Part shown: one piece after another, positions 16,901 through 24,474 of the stretch
How positions within the stretch are numbered: position 1 is the first letter of the stretch
Layout: every line of letters begins with the position of its first letter
Origin: Eubacteriales bacterium
Lineage (GTDB): Bacteria; Bacillota; Clostridia; Christensenellales; CAG-138
Length of the DNA stretch: 64,000 nucleotides
Reading direction: 5' to 3'
Assembly (NCBI GenBank): GCA_028694155.1
Contig: JAQUTY010000002.1
Location: 96,115-160,114 of the forward strand
The notes under the pieces: model-generated
The model's input: only the letters and a program-made list of their open reading frames with translations
The model's database searches: none
Told to the model about the DNA's origin: nothing
Program-made: the position numbers and the translations under genes

Positions 16901-18979
16901 ATGGCGAACTGGATCAACGGCGCGATCAACAGCGGCTATACGGTAGTCAGCGGATCGCTTTCCGGGACGGCGAACTCGAAGGTTGCCTGCTGGGTCGAGT
17001 ACAAGGTGATCTCGCAGTCCATAGTGAACAACACGAGTACGGTGCGGCTGTACGCATACCTTGCCACGGCGCAGAACACCTCAAAGTTTTGGACGTACTG
17101 GAATAATCATACGGGCGACAGCCGAGGAATGTTCAAGGTATATGCGGCGGGGAGCCTTGTTTACGAACGTTCAAACCGGGGATTTGCAACGTCCAATATC
17201 CCGACCCCGTCCGACTTTACTACCCAGTATGAAACCGCCTATGCTAACGCGGAGGATAAGAAATTCATCACGGTCTTGACGGACAACGCTTCCACAAGGG
17301 CCGCGGCCTACGGCGACTTTACCATCGGTCACAACGCCGACGGCACAAGGCAGTTCACGCTTTCCTTCAACGGTGATTTCAGCATCGCTTCCTCCTTTGG
17401 CACGGCCAGCGGCTCCATTACGGTCACGCTGCCGACGATCCCACGAAGCACCACGCCGTCCGTTGGGAGCATCACGCTCGGAAGCGCGGCGGCGATCAGC
17501 TTATCGCCCGCTTCCTCGTCGTTCCGGCATACGCTCAGAGCGCAGTTTGGAAGCAGAGCGCAGACGACGATCGTATCGCAGTCAAGCGCGACGTCGATCT
17601 CGTGGACGCCCGCGCTTGCGGAAGCGAACGCCGCGCCCAATGCGACTACCGTTGCGGGTACGCTCTACTGCGATACCTATTCGGGCGGCACGCTCATCGG
17701 TACGACCTCCGTTTCCGTATCCGCAGCGATCCCCGCCGGCGTCGTTCCGTCAATGACCTATTCGATGGCGGAAGCGGTAAGCGGTATCGCGTCGAAATTC
17801 GGCGCGTATATACAGGGCAATTCCAAGCTCGCCGTATCGATCACGTCCAGCGGCGCCTATGGCTCGTCTATTTCTTCGGTCACGACGACGGTCAACGGCA
17901 CGACCTATACGGTATCTTCCTTTACGACCGCTGTTCTGCAAAACAGCGGCAGCCAGACGATGCGGATCGTAGTAAAGGACAGTCGCAGCCGAACGACGAC
18001 CTATACGATAAGCTATGAGGTTTTGGCGTACTCCGCGCCGCGGCTGACCAACGCGTCGGTCTATCGCTGCAACAGCAACGGTGCGGCGAGCCATACGGGG
18101 ACGTATCTGTCGGTGACGCTTACGGGACAGGTGACCAGCCTGAACGAACTTAACGACGTGTCCTTCTCCGTGGGCTACAAGCTCAAAACGGCGGGTTCCT
18201 ATACCACCGCCGCGCTTGGAACGAGCGGTTATTCCGTCAGCGGTACGTTTATCGTGGGCGGCGGGCTATCGAACCAATCGGCGTATGACGTAAGGATCGG
18301 CGCGGCGGATTACTTCTCTACGACCTACTTTTATGCGGATATCAGTACGGCGGATACGATCCTCTCCATTCGCAACAACGGTCTTGGTATGGCGATCGGC
18401 AAGGTCTGCGAGGCGAATAAGTTTGAAGTGGGCTGGCAGGCGCAGTTTCACGAGGATGTGGCGTTTGAGGGCGACGTAACGTTCGCGTCGCTGGCGTGGC
18501 TGCTTAACGTGATCTTTCCGATCGGTTCCATCCGCATGACCACCTCCACGACGGGAGCGGCAAACTTTCTCGGCGGGACATGGGTGCAATGGGGTTCAGG
18601 CAGAGTCCCGGTCGGTGTGAACACCTCGGATTCCAACTTCAATACGGTTGAAAAGACAGGCGGCGCGAGTACCATCGCCTTGACGACGGCGCAGCTTCCG
18701 TCCCACGGGCATACGGTCAGCGGTTCTGTATCCATCGGGAGCGAAGCGTCGCATACGCACAAGGCGTCAAGCGGCGCGTACAAGGTCGGCAGCGGTTCCG
18801 GCTCGTCCTATTACTACATGACCAACAACGGCTCGACCAACGGACAGGCCACGGACGCGGGCAGCGCGCACACCCACTCCGCTTCCTTCTCCGGCTCGGC
18901 CGGGAACACGGGTAGCGGCTCGGCGCACAGCAATTTGCAGCCGTATATCACCTGCTACTTCTGGAAGCGGACGGCGTAG
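16901..18979 (+). CDS. Tail fibre / DUF859-like minor structural protein
   Basis: A 692-residue protein. The N-terminal 300 residues are Ser/Thr-rich beta repeats of the DUF859 phage minor structural type (NADGTRQFTLSF, ITVTLPTIPRST). Near residue 520 is a collar-like end: FPIGSIRMTTSTT, LPSHGHTVSGS, several HTH motifs and a final HSNLQPYITCYFWKRTA, the pattern of phage collar/receptor-tip domains that bind metal through histidines. ATG 16901 follows AAGGAG; the earlier in-frame start at 16838 would cross the terminator. It probably binds the host surface. Confidence 0.88.
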   Translation: MANWINGAINSGYTVVSGSLSGTANSKVACWVEYKVISQSIVNNTSTVRLYAYLATAQNTSKFWTYWNNHTGDSRGMFKVYAAGSLVYERSNRGFATSNIPTPSDFTTQYETAYANAEDKKFITVLTDNASTRAAAYGDFTIGHNADGTRQFTLSFNGDFSIASSFGTASGSITVTLPTIPRSTTPSVGSITLGSAAAISLSPASSSFRHTLRAQFGSRAQTTIVSQSSATSISWTPALAEANAAPNATTVAGTLYCDTYSGGTLIGTTSVSVSAAIPAGVVPSMTYSMAEAVSGIASKFGAYIQGNSKLAVSITSSGAYGSSISSVTTTVNGTTYTVSSFTTAVLQNSGSQTMRIVVKDSRSRTTTYTISYEVLAYSAPRLTNASVYRCNSNGAASHTGTYLSVTLTGQVTSLNELNDVSFSVGYKLKTAGSYTTAALGTSGYSVSGTFIVGGGLSNQSAYDVRIGAADYFSTTYFYADISTADTILSIRNNGLGMAIGKVCEANKFEVGWQAQFHEDVAFEGDVTFASLAWLLNVIFPIGSIRMTTSTTGAANFLGGTWVQWGSGRVPVGVNTSDSNFNTVEKTGGASTIALTTAQLPSHGHTVSGSVSIGSEASHTHKASSGAYKVGSGSGSSYYYMTNNGSTNGQATDAGSAHTHSASFSGSAGNTGSGSAHSNLQPYITCYFWKRTA

Positions 18980-18980
18980 C

Positions 18981-19166
18981 TTACGCGCAAATGAAAAAGT
19001 CCCCGCCGTATTCATCGTAACGGTCAAGGGACTTCTTCCGCTTATACACCTTTTTGCTTTCGACCTTTCGCGTCACCGGGCAAACGTCCCAGGTTTGGCG
19101 CTGAAGGTCGTTTTGCGCTTTACGCGCTTTCTTGCTCAGCTTCTCTTTTGAGATGAATCGAGCCAT
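18981..19166 (-). CDS. Small basic conserved protein on the opposite strand
   Basis: A 61-residue, Lys/Arg-rich protein with VCPVTRKVESKKVY near the middle, read leftward between tail fibre and holin, both rightward. The ATG at 19166 follows AGGAAG. From memory, similar short basic proteins occur in Clostridia phages in this place. Its stop is two bases from the fibre stop, so transcripts converge. No function is known; it could bind nucleic acid. Confidence 0.65.
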   Translation of the reverse strand: MARFISKEKLSKKARKAQNDLQRQTWDVCPVTRKVESKKVYKRKKSLDRYDEYGGDFFICA

Positions 19167-19240
19167 AGCTACCACTTCCTTTCGCTCCACCAGTATAGCG
19201 GACGACGGGAGAAAAATCAACAAAACAGGAGGATAAGGAC

Positions 19241-19687
19241 ATGAACACTATTTGGAACTGGCTGCGCGGCGCATTTGCCGCTGTCGGAGCGGGGCTGGGG
19301 TACTTTCTCGGCGGCTGCGACGGCTTCCTTTACGCGCTGATCGCTTTCGTAGCCATCGACTACGTTACCGGCGTGATGTGCGCCATTGTGGATAAGAAGC
19401 TCTCCAGCTCGGTCGGATTTAAGGGGATCTTCCGCAAGGTACTCATCTTTGTGATGGTTGGAATCGGGCATACGCTGGACGCGCAGATCCTCGGCGGCGG
19501 CGACACGCTGCGCACGGCGGTGATCTTCTTCTACTGCGCAAACGAGGGCCTGTCTCTGATCGAGAACGCCGGCCATCTCGGGCTGCCGATTCCCGCAAAG
19601 CTGAAGAGCGTACTGGCGCAGCTTCACAACCGTGCGGATGATTCGGACGATACGGATAAGGAGGATACCGATGGGAAATCTGAGTAA
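19241..19687 (+). CDS. Phage holin (toxin secretion/lysis holin family)
   Basis: Holins make membrane holes that time lysis. The 148-residue sequence has three hydrophobic segments (about 10-30, 30-50, 65-85) and the family signature FVAIDYVTGVMCAIVDKKLSS near residue 40. The C-terminus is a charged Asp-rich tail. AGGAGG precedes the ATG, and the gene overlaps the endolysin start by 17 bp. Confidence 0.92.
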   Translation: MNTIWNWLRGAFAAVGAGLGYFLGGCDGFLYALIAFVAIDYVTGVMCAIVDKKLSSSVGFKGIFRKVLIFVMVGIGHTLDAQILGGGDTLRTAVIFFYCANEGLSLIENAGHLGLPIPAKLKSVLAQLHNRADDSDDTDKEDTDGKSE

Positions 19688-20468
19688 CTTTATCGATTAC
19701 CTGCACGAGCAGGTCACGAACCACAGCATCTACGTCTGGGGCGCACAGGGACAGCAGGGCGCAGCGATCACCGAAGCGTGGATCAGGAAGCGCGAGACCA
19801 CGGACAAGAATGCGGATCGCGCTATTGCCTTCTGGAAGAAACAGTGCGACCTTGGCTTTGGCTCTGTGCTTCGAGCCTTCGACTGTTCGGGACTTGGCGT
19901 ATGCTTTCTGCTGGGCAGTAAGCTCATCCCCTACGACCACAACGCCAACGGGTTGCTGGGTAAGTGCGACAAGATCACCAAGGACAAGCTCCGTATCGGT
20001 GACTTTGTGTTCAAAGTCAACAGCGTGGGCAGAGCGACGCACATCGGCTATGTTGCGGACAGCGATCTATACATCATCGAGGCAAAGGGGCGCGACTACG
20101 GCGTCACCAAATCGAAGCTGTCCTCCACATGGAACGCCTTTGGCAGACCACCCTTTTGGACGGAAGCGGAGGTTATGGAACTGCAAGGATCGGAGCCATC
20201 GACAGAAACATCCGCGGGCGAGGGCGATGTATATGTGTTCACGCGATTACTCAAGTACGGCGTTCGCGGCGATGACGTGAAGGAGCTAAAAAAGCTGCTT
20301 GCAAACGAAGGCTATACCGGCCTTACGCTTGGTAACGGAAACTTCTATTCAAAGACAAAAGCCCTCGTTAAGAAATACCAGCGAGAACACAATCTCGTCC
20401 CGGACGGCGTAGTGGGTCCGCTCACCATCGCCGCATTGGGCGGCAACTGGACGAAGGAGAAAATATGA
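19671..20468 (+). CDS. Endolysin: NlpC/P60 peptidase with peptidoglycan-binding domain
   Basis: A 265-residue cell-wall hydrolase that should cut peptide stems of peptidoglycan. The catalytic cysteine is in FDCSGLGVCFL near residue 68 and the histidine in RATHIGYVAD near residue 125. Residues 190-260 form a PG_binding_1 domain (GDDVKELKKLL ... VPDGVVGPLT). ATG 19671 follows AAGGAGG; the longer reading from 19632 is rejected. No signal peptide, as expected with a holin. Confidence 0.93.
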   Translation: MGNLSNFIDYLHEQVTNHSIYVWGAQGQQGAAITEAWIRKRETTDKNADRAIAFWKKQCDLGFGSVLRAFDCSGLGVCFLLGSKLIPYDHNANGLLGKCDKITKDKLRIGDFVFKVNSVGRATHIGYVADSDLYIIEAKGRDYGVTKSKLSSTWNAFGRPPFWTEAEVMELQGSEPSTETSAGEGDVYVFTRLLKYGVRGDDVKELKKLLANEGYTGLTLGNGNFYSKTKALVKKYQREHNLVPDGVVGPLTIAALGGNWTKEKI

Positions 20469-20689
20469 CGATACATAGAATGCGAACGGTCAGAGAATCC
20501 GTTGAGATTATCCGAGAGATGGATGCGCAGTCTGCGGTAACGGCAAACTGCATCCGCACCCTGTGCAAAGAGGGAAAGGTGCATTGTGTATTGGCGGGTA
20601 CCAAGGTGCTTGTTGACCTCGATCATCTGCTGGAGTATCTGTCGGGCCGCCTTGAAAAAAGTTCGGAAAACGCTCAAGAATTAGCTTGA
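20465..20689 (+). CDS. Putative excisionase / small HTH protein
   Basis: A 74-residue protein with a winged-helix-like pattern of the excisionase type (SAVTANCIRTLCKEGKV then a strand and DLDHLLEYL). It overlaps the endolysin stop (ATGA) and lies 61 bp before the integrase. By position and fold it may direct excision, or serve as a small regulator. Confidence 0.65.
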   Translation: MTIHRMRTVRESVEIIREMDAQSAVTANCIRTLCKEGKVHCVLAGTKVLVDLDHLLEYLSGRLEKSSENAQELA

Positions 20690-20750
20690 TATTCCCTCAA
20701 TTCTATGGCTATATGTGTGTACTGAAAGCGAACGAAAGGGAGATGATAAC

Positions 20751-22151
20751 ATGGCAACGATCACGAAACGGGTCTTGAAATCTGGTGTGACATACCGAAT
20801 ACAGGTCAAGCTCCGTGACAAAGGCGCCGGTTCGGTCAAGATATACACCACTACCTGGCATCCGCCGAAAGGCCTTACCGCCAAGCAGACAACGCGGGAG
20901 CTCATGCTCTATGCAGACAAGTACGAAAACGACCTGAGGATGTCGACAACATCCTCTGATGGGCAGAGCGTATCTCCGGATACGACGGTCGAGGCCTTTG
21001 CTGCTTGGTGGCTTGAAAGGGTAAAGAATGAGAACTCCGCCAGCTATTACAACAACTGCAAAGTGTCTCTTAAGGATGTCATAGAGAGCCTTGGCGCATA
21101 TAAGCTCAGGGAACTGAACCCGGCAATTATTCAGCGCTTTTACGATACCGTTGACAAGAAGAAAAAGACGATAACCACGGTGATTGCAAAGCCTGCGCTC
21201 AAGGAAGCCATGGACACACAACGGATTGGGTTCAACGAACTAAGAAAGAAGCGAGGATTCAACTGCTCAACTCTGTGCGCCGCACTGGCAGGGCAGCCGA
21301 TAAGTCTGGAATATGCCAAGCGACTATCTGCGGCCTTACACATGGATGTAAAGGCCCTCTTCCTAATCAGTCAGATTAAGGAGCCCTACGCATTCGAGAC
21401 GCTGAACAAGATAAAGAGAACGCTTCGTGCGATGCTCGCCTCCGCAAAGAAGCTGAGAATCGTCACCGACAACTATGCAAGTGCGGACTTCATCTCGTTT
21501 CCCAAGCGTCCCGCAAAGGAGATTGACTACATGAACGATGAGGACGCCAAGCGGTTCTTCACCGCCGCCAACGCATGCGATGACATTCGGCTGAAAACCG
21601 CTGCGCTCATGCTTCTGTTTACCGGTATACGCCGTGGTGAGCTATGCGGACTTGCGTGGGAAGACGTTGACCTGACAAGCGGTACGATTACAATCGTGCG
21701 CTCGGTATCCACGGTCAGCGGATTCGGAATAATTGTGAAGGAACCCAAGACGGAAAGCAGCAAGCGAACGCTGTCCATCTCGGACAAGCTGATTGTCGTA
21801 CTGACAGAGTACAAGGCATGGTACGACAACTATCAAGAGATGCTGGGCGACAGGTGGAAGAACAGCAATCGACTCTTCATCTCCGAGGATGGCGACGGAA
21901 TCTACCCCGGCACCATAGACAACTGGGTTCGCAAGGTGTGCGAGCTGGCGGGTCTTCCGCCGCGCACGGTGCACTCCCTGCGCCACACAAACATCACAAT
22001 GCAGATAGCGGCAGGCGTCCCGCTGGTGACGGTATCCGGCAGAGCAGGCCACGCCCGCACAAGCACAACAACGGACATTTACAGTCACTTTCTCAAAAGC
22101 TCGGACAGAGTTGCGGCAGAAGCACTTGAGAGCCTGTTTGATGAAGACTAA
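20751..22151 (+). CDS. int: Tyrosine integrase with an inserted XRE-like HTH
   Basis: The enzyme should integrate and excise the prophage at the adjacent tRNA-Arg. The catalytic domain has arginine in FTGIRRGEL near residue 292, HSLRH near 407, a later GHA histidine and a YSHF tyrosine near 443. The N-terminal arm-binding domain (residues 1-60) and core-binding helices are present. Residues about 150-205 are unusual: they read like a lambda-repressor-type HTH (GFNELRKKRGFNCSTLCAAL, then LEYAKRLSAALHMD) set inside the core-binding domain. ATG 20751 is used; 20715 lacks a ribosome site. 466 residues is longer than usual because of the insert. Confidence 0.95.
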   Translation: MATITKRVLKSGVTYRIQVKLRDKGAGSVKIYTTTWHPPKGLTAKQTTRELMLYADKYENDLRMSTTSSDGQSVSPDTTVEAFAAWWLERVKNENSASYYNNCKVSLKDVIESLGAYKLRELNPAIIQRFYDTVDKKKKTITTVIAKPALKEAMDTQRIGFNELRKKRGFNCSTLCAALAGQPISLEYAKRLSAALHMDVKALFLISQIKEPYAFETLNKIKRTLRAMLASAKKLRIVTDNYASADFISFPKRPAKEIDYMNDEDAKRFFTAANACDDIRLKTAALMLLFTGIRRGELCGLAWEDVDLTSGTITIVRSVSTVSGFGIIVKEPKTESSKRTLSISDKLIVVLTEYKAWYDNYQEMLGDRWKNSNRLFISEDGDGIYPGTIDNWVRKVCELAGLPPRTVHSLRHTNITMQIAAGVPLVTVSGRAGHARTSTTTDIYSHFLKSSDRVAAEALESLFDED

Positions 22152-22155
22152 CTAA

Positions 22156-22204
22156 CCCCGACAACATTCAGGCTCCCCGCCTGCGTGCTGTTGGGGCTTT
22201 TTTG
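22156..22204 (+). terminator. Terminator after integrase
   Basis: A nested stem pairs CCCCGACAAC with GCTGTTGGGG around an inner CAGGC/GCCTG hairpin, followed by GCTTTTTTG. It lies five bases after the integrase stop. Confidence 0.85.
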
Positions 22205-22310
22205 TTGCTTCAAGTTAGATTGAGAGTCTTGTTCGCAGGGGAATGGGCTATCTCCGGCAGCGAGAAAGGGTTGACGCATGACCTGCACGCTGGCGCCATA
22301 TTCAGCTGCT

Positions 22311-22342
22311 GGGTGCCATTTGGGGGTTACAGGGTGCCATTT
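22311..22342 (+). repeat. Candidate integrase arm sites, P side
   Basis: GGGTGCCATTT occurs at 22311-22321 and again at 22332-22342. Related copies lie on the other side of the tRNA at 22537-22559. Direct repeats flanking a core beside an integrase are the usual form of arm-type binding sites. Confidence 0.6.
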
Positions 22343-22370
22343 TTCATCTTGAAGCCTTGGGAAAAAGACA

Positions 22371-22402
22371 AAGCCCTGAAAATGCTTGTTTTCAGGGCTT
22401 TT
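22371..22402 (-). terminator. Terminator of tRNA-Arg
   Basis: AAGCCCTGAAAA at 22371-22382 pairs with TTTTCAGGGCTT at 22389-22400, a twelve-pair stem with a six-base loop. On the minus strand it starts within a few bases of the tRNA CCA end; T runs exist on both sides, so it may work in both directions. Confidence 0.75.
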
Positions 22403-22479
22403 TGGCGTTCCCGGGGAGATTCGAACTCCCGACCTTCCGCTTAGGAGGCGGACGCTCTATCCTGCTGAGCTACGGAAAC
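22403..22479 (-). tRNA. tRNA-Arg (anticodon CCT)
   Basis: The minus strand folds into a full cloverleaf: acceptor GTTTCCG/CGGGAAC, D-stem GCTC/GAGC, anticodon stem TCCGC/GCGGA with loop CTCCTAA, and T-stem GGGAG/CTCCC with TTCGAAT. The CCA end is encoded. The anticodon CCT reads AGG. Its 3' end faces the integrase, so the element probably supplies the 3' part of the gene. Confidence 0.93.
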
Positions 22480-22480
22480 A
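22438..22480 (+). repeat. 43-bp att core, copy 1 (inside tRNA-Arg)
   Basis: Bases 22438-22480 cover the tRNA from the anticodon loop to its 5' end plus one base. The same 43 bases recur exactly at 22638-22680, offset by 200 bp. This is the likely attachment core of the element. Confidence 0.75.
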
Positions 22481-22536
22481 TATGCAATTTATCGCGGACT
22501 GTGCGTTCCCCTTGTTTTTGCCAATTTTGCTTTGCA

Positions 22537-22559
22537 GGGTGCCAAATAGGGTGCCATTT
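22537..22559 (+). repeat. Candidate integrase arm sites, P' side
   Basis: GGGTGCCAAAT at 22537-22547 and GGGTGCCATTT at 22549-22559 match the pair at 22311-22342. Together they put two arm repeats on each side of the tRNA core, the layout of an attP. Confidence 0.6.
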
Positions 22560-22637
22560 TGGGCAATCTCCGATTGTCGCAGTCAAAATAGTCAGAGATT
22601 TAGGGCTTTTTCCGAGGTCGTCTTCGGTAAGAGCAAA

Positions 22638-22680
22638 CGCTTAGGAGGCGGACGCTCTATCCTGCTGAGCTACGGAAACA
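22638..22680 (+). repeat. 43-bp att core, copy 2 (truncated tRNA-Arg)
   Basis: An exact copy of the 5' half of tRNA-Arg(CCT) on the minus strand. The 3' half is absent, so this copy cannot give a tRNA. It directly adjoins the host murC region and is the likely outer junction of the element or of a former second element. Confidence 0.75.
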
Positions 22681-22691
22681 AATTTTCTATT

Positions 22692-22721
22692 GTTACAGCA
22701 ACGTTTGTTACAGCAACGTTT
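22692..22721 (+). repeat. Tandem 15-bp duplication at murC 3' end
   Basis: GTTACAGCAACGTTT occurs at 22692-22706 and 22707-22721. The second copy holds the murC stop codon (minus strand). The duplication sits 12 bp from the att copy 2. Confidence 0.8.
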
Positions 22722-24069
22722 GCGTCTGGCGGTAAACATCGCCGCTGCCAACCGTGATGACGATGTCGCCTTGCTTGGCGTGCGCGTCCAGATATTGGCG
22801 AATATCCCCAAATGTTGGCAGATAGGTTGCCTTGCTGCCTGTCTTGACTATGCCTGCGACCATATCTTTGGCATGAACAAGCCCCGTGTCGACCTCGCGT
22901 CCGGGATAAATGTCGGGCACAAGCACCTCATCTGCGTCCGAAAAGCAATCCACATCTTGACAGAACAATGTTTTTGCTCTTGTGTAGCTGTTGCACTGGA
23001 ACACGCAGAATATTTTCCCGTGAGGCACCCTTGTTGCCGCCTCCAAGGTCGAGCGAATTTCGTTGGGATGGTGTCCGTAGTCGTGAAACACCTTGATCCC
23101 GTTGCGCTCGCCCATATATTCAAAGCGGCGCTTTGTGTTGGTAAACCTTCTTATCGCCATGGTGTACACGCCAAAGGGAACATTCAGCTCCTTTGACACA
23201 GCGTACGCCGCAATCGCATTGACAACGTTATGCGTGCCGGGAACCGACAGCTCCACCCTGCCTCGGCTCTGACCGTTGTCAATCAGCTCGAACGAGGGGT
23301 TTCCGCTTGCATCGTACCGAATGTCATCTGCATGATAGTCGCCCTGATGCAATCCGTACGTCACATATCGTCTGTCCGTCACGGGCAAAAGCTCACGCAC
23401 ATGTTCATCGTCAATGCAGCCAAGAATCACGCCCTCAGGCGGAACCAGCGAGCAGAAACGGAAGAAGGTTGACACGATGTGGTCAATGTCACGATAGCAG
23501 TCCAAATGGTCGTTGTCAATATTGTTGATAAGCGCAATCGTTGGCGAAAGCATCAGAAAACTCTGGACATATTCGCAAGCCTCGGTGATGAACGTGTCGC
23601 TGCCGCCAACCCTGACACCGCCCCCTAAAAGCTCCACAAATCCGCCCACATGGACTGTTGCGTCCAGCTTTGCGGCATCATTGATATATGCCAGCATGGA
23701 GGTTATGGTTGTTTTGCCGTGACAGCCGGCAATGGCAACAACCTCTTTGAATCGCTCCGAAATCTGACCCAGTGCTACGCTGCGCTCAATTTGAGGAATG
23801 CCGTGCTCTTGCGCAAATTCACGCTCCGGATTGGTTGGCTTGATGGCGGCGGAATATATCACCAAGTCACTCGTGGCAACCTGCTCCGCCTTGTGTCCGA
23901 TGAATACGGTTACTCCCAGTTTGCGCAGCTGCTCGGTAAACTGGCTCTCCTCACGGTCGCTCCCTGCAACGATATGTCCCTGCGCTTTCAATATCTGCGC
24001 CAGTCCACTCATGCTGCAGCCGCCAATTCCGATTAGGTATATCCGTCTTGACTCATCTAATGTCGCCAT
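22708..24069 (-). CDS. murC: UDP-N-acetylmuramate--L-alanine ligase
   Basis: The cytoplasmic ligase adds the first L-alanine to UDP-MurNAc with ATP in peptidoglycan synthesis. The N-terminal Rossmann motif IGIGGCSMSGLA near residue 13 and the P-loop GCHGKTTITSML near residue 115 are those of MurC. 453 residues is normal. The last codons overlap a tandem 15-bp repeat but the frame is complete. It is the first host gene next to the prophage and reads toward it. Confidence 0.96.
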   Translation of the reverse strand: MATLDESRRIYLIGIGGCSMSGLAQILKAQGHIVAGSDREESQFTEQLRKLGVTVFIGHKAEQVATSDLVIYSAAIKPTNPEREFAQEHGIPQIERSVALGQISERFKEVVAIAGCHGKTTITSMLAYINDAAKLDATVHVGGFVELLGGGVRVGGSDTFITEACEYVQSFLMLSPTIALINNIDNDHLDCYRDIDHIVSTFFRFCSLVPPEGVILGCIDDEHVRELLPVTDRRYVTYGLHQGDYHADDIRYDASGNPSFELIDNGQSRGRVELSVPGTHNVVNAIAAYAVSKELNVPFGVYTMAIRRFTNTKRRFEYMGERNGIKVFHDYGHHPNEIRSTLEAATRVPHGKIFCVFQCNSYTRAKTLFCQDVDCFSDADEVLVPDIYPGREVDTGLVHAKDMVAGIVKTGSKATYLPTFGDIRQYLDAHAKQGDIVITVGSGDVYRQTQTLL

Positions 24070-24132
24070 TCATCGCTCCTAAAATACTCACTAACATCTA
24101 ATTATACGCACAAAACTCGAATTTGGCAACCA

Positions 24133-24474
24133 TCAATTATCCCATTTGAGCGTTTTTCCGCCAATTAGATGCAAATGAAGATGCTTTACGCTTTGTCCGG
24201 CGTCATCGCCCACGTTGGTGACAAGCCTGTATCCGCTGCAATCCAGTCCTTTTTCGCTTGCCAGCTTGCGTGCAATGGCAAACATATGCCCAAGCAGCTC
24301 GTTGTTATCCGTTGAAAGCTCTTGCGCACTTCCAATATGCTCCTTAGGAATAATCAAAATGTGCACCGGCGCCTGCGGTGCGATGTCATAGAATGCAAGC
24401 ACCTTTTCATCTTCATACGCCTTGTTTGACGGAATATCTCCGCTGATAATCTTGCAAAACAAGCAATCGTTCAT
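24133..24474 (-). CDS. hinT: Histidine triad (HIT) nucleotide-binding protein
   Basis: A 113-residue HIT hydrolase acting on purine nucleoside phosphoramidates. The triad HLHLHLI lies near residue 99 and CLFCKIISGDIPS at the start is typical of the HinT branch. The start overlaps the mtaB stop by three bases, placing it last in the prmA-rsmE-mtaB-hinT operon. Confidence 0.94.
   Translation of the reverse strand: MNDCLFCKIISGDIPSNKAYEDEKVLAFYDIAPQAPVHILIIPKEHIGSAQELSTDNNELLGHMFAIARKLASEKGLDCSGYRLVTNVGDDAGQSVKHLHLHLIGGKTLKWDN

Larger units (their letters stand above)
1..22480. mobile_element. Siphovirus-type prophage (right part; left end outside window)
   Basis: A continuous set of phage genes on the plus strand runs from terminase through capsid, tail, lysis and integrase in the usual order for HK97-fold siphoviruses. 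It stops at a tRNA-Arg gene beside the integrase. No repressor, replication or early genes are visible, so the left part of the element must lie before base 1. All structural genes read open, so the late region looks intact. Two non-structural cassettes (9217-11171 and 16109-16876) are inserted in the tail region. Prophage genes are richer in GC at third codon positions from about 8,000 onward than in the first 7 kb, which suggests mosaic origin; this is a visual impression, not a calculation. Confidence 0.95.
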
